A stretch of DNA of 64,000 nucleotides from Moringa oleifera. Its lineage: Eukaryota > Streptophyta > Magnoliopsida > Brassicales > Moringaceae. Shown in pieces: positions 55,757-64,000 of this stretch. The position numbers were made by a program, and so were the translations under genes. Location of the stretch: NCBI GenBank assembly GCA_021397835.1, contig JAJFZO010000575.1, positions 3,229,001 through 3,293,000 on the forward strand, read 5' to 3'. How positions within the stretch are numbered: the stretch's first letter is position 1; every line of letters begins with the position of its first letter. The notes under the pieces were generated by a model. That model made no database searches and was not told the origin of the DNA. It was given only the letters and a program-made list of their open reading frames with translations.

Positions 55757-58700
55757 ATGGAAGAAAGTTTCGTACCATTTCGTGGAATCAAAAATGATCT
55801 TCAGGGGAGATTGATGTGTTACAAACAAGATTGGATTGGTGGTCTTGGAGCAGGCTTCAGGTATTTATATCTTTATCCTTCCTTAAGATAAAACCTCCAG
55901 TATATCTACCTCACCAAAGTAGTTGAGGATTGTGTTATAAGATAGTTTATTTGAAAGCTTGTGCTTATTATAATTGTAACTTTTGCTATTGCTGAATTTT
56001 TTCATTAGAATATTATGTCAGCCTGGGAACTTGGTTTTTTTTTCTGATAGGATTTTGGCCCCCACAACGTATATCTTCTTTGCATCAGCCATTCCAGTAA
56101 TCTCTTTTGGAGAGCAGTTGGAAAGAGATACAGGTAAAATTCTTATTGTTTAAATTTTCTCTCGCACTCCATTGAGCTCCTTCTGATATATGTAACCCGG
56201 ATTTTAATTTCTACTAATATTAATTAATATGTACTAAAATCTAAATAGTTGAATATGTAGACATAGCTATGTTTGTAATTATCAAATAAAGTTATGTTCT
56301 TAACCAATTATGGTGTTAACAGATGGGGTTCTCACTGCCGTTCAAACATTGGCTTCCACTGCTTTATGTGGAATTATACACTCTATCATAGGAGGACAGC
56401 CTCTCTTGATCCTTGGAGTTGCAGAACCAACTGTAATTATGTACACGTTTATGTTCAACTTTGCTAAAGACAGACCAGACTTGGGATCAAAGCTCTTCCT
56501 GGCATGGACTGGATGGTACCTTTTCATTATTTCTTGAGAGCAAATATGTGTGATGCTGCAATTGCTGGCCTTGGCATCATTGTGGTTTTGCCAAGATTGA
56601 ATTTTGCTTACTTACTAGGCATCATATGGCCATTATGGGCAGGGTTTGTGTGTGGACTGCACTCTTGCTGTTCTTATTGGCTATCTTAGGAGCTTGTTCA
56701 ATTATCAACAGATTTACTCGCCTTGCCGGGGAATTGTTTGGCCTCCTGATTGCAATGCTTTTCATGCAGCAAGCTATCAAGGTGAGAAATCTTGTGTCAA
56801 TCTTACTGGAAAAGCAAAGATCTTTGTGAAGTTGCTCTATGCTTTTGTTACATGTAAATGGTTTAGAGAGTAAATTATCCTTGAATAATTAATGTGGAAT
56901 TTACTTGTTTATATTGTCCATGGATAGCCTAGGTGATTTAGTTCTTAAGTTACAACTTGTTTCAGAGGTTTAACTGTCGAAGAATTATATTTTCTCTTGC
57001 CAGGGACTTGTTGATGAGTTTCGCATTCCTGAAAGAGAAAATCCAAAGTTGACTGAGTTTCAACCTTCCTGGAGATTTGCTAATGGAATGTTTGCTTTGG
57101 TTTTGTCATTTGGCCTCCTGCTTACTGCACTAAGAAGCCGCAAAGCAAGATCTTGGCGCTATGGATCTGGTAAGTCTATTGGGATTTGCATATCCGAAAG
57201 AAGAAAACCTTGTTATAAGGTCCTAAATTTCTGGTGGTATGTCTATCCATCAGCCATACTCTTATCTCTGACAAAGTCATGTTTGATGAGAAATACTGTG
57301 GTGAAGAGTTTTATAAAATAAACGTAATGCAACCTTAGTGAATTCTATTGCCTGCAATTTTGACTTGGTTTGAAGTCTCAAGAGGTATGGATGCCATACC
57401 TACAGAGGAATTAACTCATGGCAGAGCGAACAAATTTCCCTGCACTTTTAAGAATGACATGAAAGGATTTGGGCATAAACATTAGGAACTCAAGCCGTGA
57501 AAGAGACAGAAACTGATGATCCGAAAGAGACATTGCACTGAACCTATAATAGTCATGTTTTGCAATCTTGGGTTTTCTGTGAAGTTCATCTGGAAATTCA
57601 TGAAATTTACTTTTCTGTTCTTGCAGGATCACTGCGAGGTTTTGTAGCAGACTACGGTGTGCCTTTCATGGTTCTTGTCTGGACAGGAGTTTCATATATA
57701 CCAGCAAGAAGTGTTCCAGAAGGAATCCCAAGACGCCTCTTTAGTCCAAATCCATGGTCTCTGGGAGCATATGAGAACTGGACAGTGATGAAGGCATGGC
57801 TAACTGGCCCCTTTATGCTTACTGTCTTAGCTTCATCTTTGGCTCTCTTTTTTCAATTTTATATTTCCAAACCTTGCTTATTAATTGAACTGTAGCAACT
57901 GACTAGTTGATAGTATCAACTGACAGGATATGTTGAATGTACCCATTCTTTATATAATTGGCGCTTTCATTCCAGCAACAATGATAGCAGTTCTCTATTA
58001 CTTCGACCACAGTGTAGCATCTCAACTTGCTCAGCAGAAAGAATTCAATTTGAGGAAACCTCCTTCCTTCCATTATGATTTACTTCTTTTGGGTTTCATG
58101 GTATGCAGATACCCTTCTTGCAGTCTCCCCTTTCTGATGTCCAGCAGTCTTTTATCTACGAATTTTTGGTATAGCACTTCATTTCTTCTTGAAAATTTTG
58201 AACCTCACTGATAGATAATTTGAACTGTAACACAGACTATTTTGTGTGGTCTCATTGGAATCCCTCCATCAAATGGTGTCATTCCACAATCTCCAATGCA
58301 TACAAAAAGCTTAGCCACGTTGAAGCACCAGGTATGCATATTGAACTACAGCCATAGATTTTCAATACCTCTCTTGACCCAAAAGTTTGCTGTAAGAATC
58401 TCAGATTTGTCAGATTGCATGTGGGTATCTGTGCACACAGCCTTGAACTCATCCAGCCATGCTTGTCTATACTCACTTATATTAACAATAATATCTGCTG
58501 GCTGTGTAGCTACTTCGTGACAGACTTGTTGCTACAGCACGCAAATGCATGGGCAAGAATGCAAGTTTGGGACAAGTCTATGGGAGCATGCAGGAGGCCT
58601 ATCAACAAATGCAGACTCCACTTATTTACCAGGAACCTTCTGCTCGGGTAACTTGACTTCATATCTTGTTTTTGTTAATTATACCGTTAATGTTGATCTA

Positions 58701-60199
58701 ATTTATCTTTGCAACAACTATTGCTCTGAAACTCCACAGTGACAAAGCAAAGATCTATTTATAGAATGTTTCATAACTTCTATGAGAATAATATTCTGCA
58801 TTGGATGTGATTGCTAATTTGAAATTTCAGATATTGTTTATCCTGAAATCTATCTGGTATTGATGCAATAAGGCAGCAATAACTGCACAACCTAAGCCTA
58901 AACACCCAGAAATTTGTTTCATGGACAGGGACTCAAGGAATTGAAGGAATCAACAGTTCAAATGGCTTCAAGCATAGGCAACATTAATGCACCAGTTGAC
59001 GAGACAGTATTTGATGTAGAGAAGGAGATTGACGACTTATTGCCTGTTGAGGTCAAAGAACAGCGCCTCAGTAACTTGCTTCAAGCTCTGATGGTAGGAG
59101 GATGTGTTGCAGCCATGCCTTTCATTAAAAAGATCCCAACCTCAGTACTTTGGGGTTACTTTGCCTTCATGGCCATTGAAAGCCTACCTGGTAACCAGTT
59201 CTGGGAGAGGATCTTATTGCTATTCACGGCCCCCAGCAGAAGATACAAGTACCATCTTAACTTCTCTCTCTCTCCCTTGAAAATATCTAATTTGCATTTG
59301 TTTGTGGGCTTATGCTGTTTTTCATACTTGCTTCAGAGTATTGGAGGAATACCATGCAACTTTTGTGGAAACTGTGCCTTTCAAGACAATTGCAGTATTT
59401 ACAATCTTCCAGACTGCTTACTTGCTTGTTTGTTTCGGGATTACATGGGTTCCGCTTGCTGGGGTTCTTTTCCCTTTAATGATCATGCTATTGGTTCCTG
59501 TGAGACAATATATTTTGCCCAAGTTTTTCAAAGGGGCACACCTTCAAGACTTAGATGCAGCAGAGTATGAAGAGGCACCAGCTTTGCCATTTAGCCTAGC
59601 AACTGTATGTTCATGTCCTCTTAACTCTCTCCTTATCAGCACCAACCTTGTTTTTAACTGTCTGTCATATTCTGCTTGATATACCAAATCAACCAGGCCA
59701 CATGCAAAACAAAATTACGAAAAAGTCAAATCTGCTTATCCATGATCATGTATGTCACACAACATAGTTAGCAAACAAGTAGTACCCAATCACTCACTTA
59801 ACGCATTGATTAGAACTGAATCCTGTACATTCAAGTAAATTTTCAGCTCAGACATTTTAAAGTTACCTAGAAACTCATTCAGCTCATACTGATTTTCTGG
59901 AACAGGAGAGAGAGATGAGTCGAACGGCTTCATTTGCAGACGATGGAGAGGTATTAGATGGAATGATAACTCGAAGCAGGGGTGAGATTAGACGCATATC
60001 TAGTCTCAAGATAACAAGCTCCACCACAACACCATCAAAGGAATTCCAGAGCCTCCAAAGCCCACAGTTATCAGACAAGATATACAGCCCTCGTGTAAGT
60101 GAACTGAGAGGTGAACTGAGTCCTTGGAATGGTGGAAGAGGGCCATTCAGTCCAAAGACTGGAGAAGGAAAACAGTCTAATTTGGGCAAGAGTGGCTAA
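55757..60199 (+). CDS. BOR1: Borate exporter, BOR1/BOR2 clade (SLC4-like anion transporter)
   Basis: A plasma-membrane borate efflux transporter used for xylem loading of boron. Exons: 55757-55860, 56051-56133, 56323-56515, 56643-56781, 57004-57169, 57627-57793, 57927-58100, 58236-58331, 58510-58647, 58929-59248, 59337-59604, 59906-60199, giving 713 residues. The start [18 protein letters not shown] and many hydrophobic segments ([55 protein letters not shown]) are family-typical. The hydrophilic loop has tyrosine sorting motifs YGSM (Y398) and YQQM (Y405). K592 in FFKGAH and the acidic [10 protein letters not shown] tail match regions known to control BOR1 endocytosis. The final exon ([15 protein letters not shown], Ser-rich) is typical of the BOR1/2 clade rather than BOR4. 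The intron after 57793 appears to use a GC donor. Confidence 0.94.
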
Positions 60200-61637
60200 T
60201 GTGAAATACCCAATGTTGTCTATGATTATTTATTGTCTAATTAAAAAGAAAGAGCAAATATAGGCAAGGATAGTGTAATGAAGATGCTAGTATATTACCC
60301 TAGTTGTTCACATTTTTAGCCTATTTATTCTTTGCCAGCTCCTGTTGATGTAAAATATCTTACCTTTATATTCCCCAAAACATGAATCTAGAAATGTAAC
60401 TGATAATATTTTTTAATTTTTTAAGTTATTTCTAGTGCCTGAGACCAAGCCTTTAAGCTTATATGGATGGTGCTTCATCTTCCCTGATTGCAAGTATTCT
60501 TGCAGTTTTGCTACAGATGAAAAAGCCTTTTTTTTTTCTGTGTTAAAAGAAACATAACCCGTCAAAGACTAAAATGATCTTGACAATGACATTTTCTAGC
60601 AGGAAGCAACTGCTAATTGCATTATAAGGAGAATTTTACACCATCAATGGCCCTCCATTATACAACTTGAATTATGGATAAGAATCCCAGGTAGAAATTC
60701 TCTTATACCAATCCTCCAAAAGCTCACTTTTAAAATTATCAAAAATTGTACAGTTCACATTAATAAGGAATGCAGCAAAGAACTACTTCCTTTAGACAGA
60801 ATTGTAATGGAGAGAAGAATGAGGATCACAGGTAACTTAAACCCATAATTACCTGTTTGTTGGCATACCACAACGCAAAAAGAATCTTATATCAATGTCT
60901 ATAGACAGATTTCAAGTCAAGTAGAATGAATGAGTTGATCATAAACAAAATGGGACAAGAATTCCCAAACTATCCCTAAATTGTTACTAGTAATGCAAGT
61001 TACATAATAGAGAGCACACTGAAAAGTATGTTTCGGTCTTCTAATTGAAGGAAAATATCCCCTGATTGACATCATACTTGGAAAATACAAAAAGAACAAA
61101 GACTTTTCTTTGCACCAGATGATTATATGAATGCCTAATGGAAGAAAATCATTGAACACATCATTGTGATATTGCAACCATGAAGCAAAAAATATGCATG
61201 ACGTAACTTTATATATAAAAGTATTGATAGAGCAAAAACAAATCCAATTTGGTTCGTGCACAATCTCAAAAGTGCAACTGTAACAAAACCAAAAGAGCAG
61301 TCTAACAGAACAACTGATCAAATATTCATACTGAAGTAAACCTTGACAAATACTACAAAGACAATGCCACATTTTGGATTGATTTTTGACTTACCTTCTA
61401 CTAGTTATTGTGTGTTGCCAGTATTTAAACATGTAAAACAACAATTAGATGAGACCAGCATGTGGATTTCATGCATGCAAACTTCATCAAGCACAATGCT
61501 TCCATGCCCACAAGGTATAAAGCATAAACAGGCATCATAGGAGTACCCAAACGCCCATATTTATTACTTCGTCAACAGCCAAAACTTCATCTTATACACC
61601 AACTGAATTTAATTAGAATGGGAAATTCTAAAAAACA
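60200..61637. other. Intergenic between convergent BOR and LYR genes
   Basis: Contains the 3' UTRs of both convergent genes. A 151-codon minus-strand ORF (60917-61372) is cysteine- and phenylalanine-rich with no recognisable domain and is likely fortuitous. Confidence 0.5.
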
Positions 61638-62641
61638 TCACGAGCTCTGGCCATATTTACGTCCAGACATCTTCTCAGACTCGTAAAGTATGTGGTTTAT
61701 AAGTCCCCTTGCCGCACTGCAAACCGAAAAAGATAGATTAGAACTTCGCAATAATGTTACCATCACCAGGAAGGAAAGAGGAAAAAGAAAAACAGACACT
61801 TGCAAATCAGAAGACCCAGTTAAAAAGGAATAGGAAACCAGTAGGGTGCAATCTTATGATATCGCCATACAAACATGCAAAATGAAACTTACTCATCCTT
61901 CAACTTCTGAATCTTTTCTGGATCTGTCTCATGCATGTGTTTTTTGAACTGCTGCCTCACCATATCAACAAGAAGTTCTGTATTATGTTGCTGTACAATA
62001 AATAGACAACCAAGCAACATTAGTTTGCTAAATATCTTCACAATATGATTGGAGAGAAACACATTGTCTTTAAAAAGCTCAGGTTTCAGAAGACATATTT
62101 ACATAGATTTCATTACATACAAAGACTCATTGTATATATGGGAGAGCATATTTAATCTTTCAAATCTCAGGCATTTGAAGAGAGTAGTAATAGCTATTTG
62201 GTATATATGATAAAGACTGGAGCTTATTCATCACTAAGTCTAACCTCAGATAATGGCAAAACATAGAAAATGTACCTTTTGTAACCATTAAGAAATGATT
62301 TTCCTAGTAAAGCAGGCTCAAAAGCTTAAACTCATAATTCAATACAAATAGGTTTGAATCTTCAGCCATATACATTCTCTAAATCTCCAAGGAAACATAA
62401 AGTAGGGGTTTTTAGTGATAATTCCTACACATACCCGTTGACCTATATATTTAGCTCTTCGAAGACATTCGCGGTAAAGCTGCAAGCACAAAGCAAGAAT
62501 TTGATACAAGAATGTCAGAAATCATCAATTTACTTGTTTGAGGGCAAACATATTTTCTCCAAATGAAAAGAGAAGAATTATCCTTACTCTAATCACATTG
62601 TTGGCGAGTTCAGGAGGCAAAGCTGTCTGCAGAGATGGCAT
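61638..62641 (-). CDS. Small LYR-motif protein (complex I LYR family)
   Basis: Four exons, 62588-62641, 62435-62479, 61893-61990 and 61638-61716, give a 91-residue protein too broken up to appear as one ORF. It begins MPSLQTALPPELANNVIR and continues LYRECLRRAKYIGQR, with the LYR tripeptide and following basic residues of LYRM proteins. Then come HNTELLVDMVRQQFKKHMHETD, with the downstream conserved F, and a charged helix DPEKIQKLKDDAARGLINHIL. LYR proteins assist mitochondrial Fe-S insertion or assembly of respiratory complexes together with acyl-carrier protein. The exact client is unknown. From memory, At3g17300 (EMB2786) occupies the equivalent position next to DRM3 in Arabidopsis. Splice phases agree throughout. 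Confidence 0.85.
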
Positions 62642-63810
62642 CTTGTCCAAATTTGCTTCCAATTCTTATTATCTGATTAAATATCCAAAATCATCCCATA
62701 ACCGATCAAGCAAGGATGAAAAGAGTAGTAAAAAATAGGTCATTTCCGCTTTCGTTAAAGCCCATATGCCTTATGTTTTTCTAATCAACACGATGTGAAT
62801 AATGGAACAGCTGAAATGTTTAAAATTTTAGAGGGATAGAAACACATGGAAAACAGAGATGGTACTTTTTAACCACTAAACTAATATAAAACAGGAACTC
62901 GAACTCGCCAAATGGCGATCAATAGTCAGAAGAAGCGAAAGCCAAAGATTACTTAATTGAAACTAATGAAAGAATAAAGAAGAAGATCGAACCCGAGCCA
63001 GGCAATTCACAGTCGGCGAGAGCAAGAGTGAGGGAGCGAGTCCACTGCTGAGTCAGGGAAACTCCTGAAATGAAGAGGGGGACGCAACTTGTAAGGAGTA
63101 AACGGTGCGTATCAATGCACAGATGTGAAACCATGCGTTTTAGCAGTGGGTCGGTAGCCGCACTGACGGCATCGTTTTAATCGATCCGGAATTTCTACTG
63201 ACTGTAGTGAATTCATAGGGTCTGATTTCTGGAGGCCGCTTACTCTTCCATCCTCGCCAGCGAAATGAAACCTACAACGGCGTCATTTCGGCTGAAGCCT
63301 TTGATGAATAAATTTGCAAGTTTCCTTGGACTTCTATTTTGATGGATATTTCGCTCGGTTGTTCTTGCCATGTTTATCACAGAGCAAAACCTTATATGTG
63401 GAATTACCTTTTTGGGTGATAGTATTTCTACCTTCTTTTCATTTCACAATATTCAAGCTATTACCACGTATAGGTGAAGAGTTATTTAATATGAATGGAT
63501 GATTGCATGTTAGTGCAAGTAACAGAGAGAAGTAGCTGCAGAGACGCTTATATGAGTAAGAAATCAAAATTCGGCGTAGAATGTTATTATAATAGTAGGC
63601 ATACATATAAACATCCAATCTCAGTACAATGTAGGGCCAAAAAAATCACATCCATAACTGCATCTCATCACACAATAAGGGGGAAGACCCAAACAGGGAT
63701 GGAGCCTAAGTAATCCTCCTTAGTAAGGAGAATGGCTCTTGGGCTGTATAGTATCCTATACTAAATTTCAATAACCAAAGGAAGTATAAATAAATACCCT
63801 AGCAATAATC
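62642..63810. other. Leader of the LYR gene and intergenic DNA
   Basis: On the minus strand an acceptor (TTTAATCAG) lies about 30 bases upstream of the LYR ATG. A GC-balanced block at about 62986-63180, with a donor-like CTCG/GGTTCG, may be the first leader exon. The rest is intergenic. No further gene is seen up to the 3' flank of the next gene. Confidence 0.4.
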
Positions 63811-64000
63811 TTAGCAACCATATGCAGATGTCTCTGCTACTTTCTGAGGCATCCCATCTTGCAAGCAGTTGACAGGAGGTATCGTCAAGGTTTCTTGAGT
63901 TCCATAAGCATTCCAACAGAAAGGATCATCCACTAACTCTCCTTCTTCCGGTAAAAGCTCAACTTCTGCCATTGTTATGTTTGTGCAAGCTACGGTGTCA
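63811..64000 (-). CDS. 3' end of an unrecognised gene, cut by the right edge
   Basis: The minus strand reads open for 62 codons from the window edge to a TAA at 63813-63811. The last part reads [18 protein letters not shown], then [18 protein letters not shown] and ends [10 protein letters not shown]. The base composition is more even than the flanks and an ORF of this kind at a window edge suggests a real last exon. The region downstream (63700-63800) is AT-richer, as expected for a 3' UTR. I do not recognise the family. The acidic, proline-containing C-terminus gives no function. Confidence 0.55.
   Translation of the reverse strand, partial: DTVACTNITMAEVELLPEEGELVDDPFCWNAYGTQETLTIPPVNCLQDGMPQKVAETSAYGC

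Noticed and set aside
60917..61372. 151-codon minus-strand ORF rich in Cys, Phe and Ile
   Set aside because: AT-rich composition, no domain, no conserved motif, lies in the convergent 3' flank of two genes.

Overview
The window is nuclear DNA of a eudicot plant. The genes are split by many short AT-rich GT-AG introns, the products are plant-specific (a POK-type kinesin, a plant DRM methyltransferase homologue, a BOR borate transporter, an ECT-type YTH protein, a WAK-type extracellular protein), and the gaps are very AT-rich. The species cannot be fixed from the sequence. From memory, the gene order resembles Arabidopsis At3g17300-At3g17360 (LYR protein, DRM3, YTH protein, importin-9, WAK C-terminal protein, POK1), with extra members that recall the At1g48110/At1g48130 (ECT7/PER1) and At3g06450/At3g06480 or At5g14610/At5g14620 neighbourhoods. 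This points to an ancestral block that Arabidopsis has dispersed over several duplicated segments.

Layout. 0.4-4.2 kb (-): motor half of a KIN-12 (POK) kinesin running off the left edge. 5.9-6.9 kb (-): secreted WAK-like galacturonan-binding protein without a kinase. 7.7-8.7 kb (-): seed-type 1-Cys peroxiredoxin with ABRE and RY motifs upstream. 9.93 kb (+): tRNA-Ala(UGC). 10.2-19.7 kb (+): importin-9-like karyopherin, 21 exons. 19.7-22.4 kb: AT-rich, probable old transposon. 22.5-28.5 kb (-): DEAD-box helicase with WW domain, Q-rich region and RGG/RS tail (RH40 type). 31.1-34.1 kb (+): SLC25A44-like mitochondrial carrier. 34.1-38.8 kb: AT-rich, possible MITE, then the leader of the next gene. 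38.8-42.8 kb (+): YTH m6A reader. 44.8-51.4 kb (+): DRM3-like protein with three UBA domains and a degenerate methyltransferase domain. 55.8-60.2 kb (+): BOR1-type borate exporter with an AUG-stop uORF in its leader. 61.6-62.6 kb (-): 91-residue LYR protein. 63.8-64.0 kb (-): 3' end of an unrecognised gene.

The genes are housekeeping or regulatory and do not form one pathway. Loose themes are RNA biology (helicase, YTH reader), RNA-directed DNA methylation (DRM3), nuclear import (importin-9), cytokinesis (POK) and boron homeostasis. I found no CRISPR array, phage, integron or evident new system. The most interesting points are the two uORFs in the borate transporter leader, the loss of the catalytic Glu and of the cofactor-site motif in the DRM3-like protein, an apparent internal gap in the kinesin coiled coil, and an orphan coding-like exon near 43.8 kb. 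Exon boundaries were set by hand from splice signals, reading phase and remembered family sequence. There is no transcript support.
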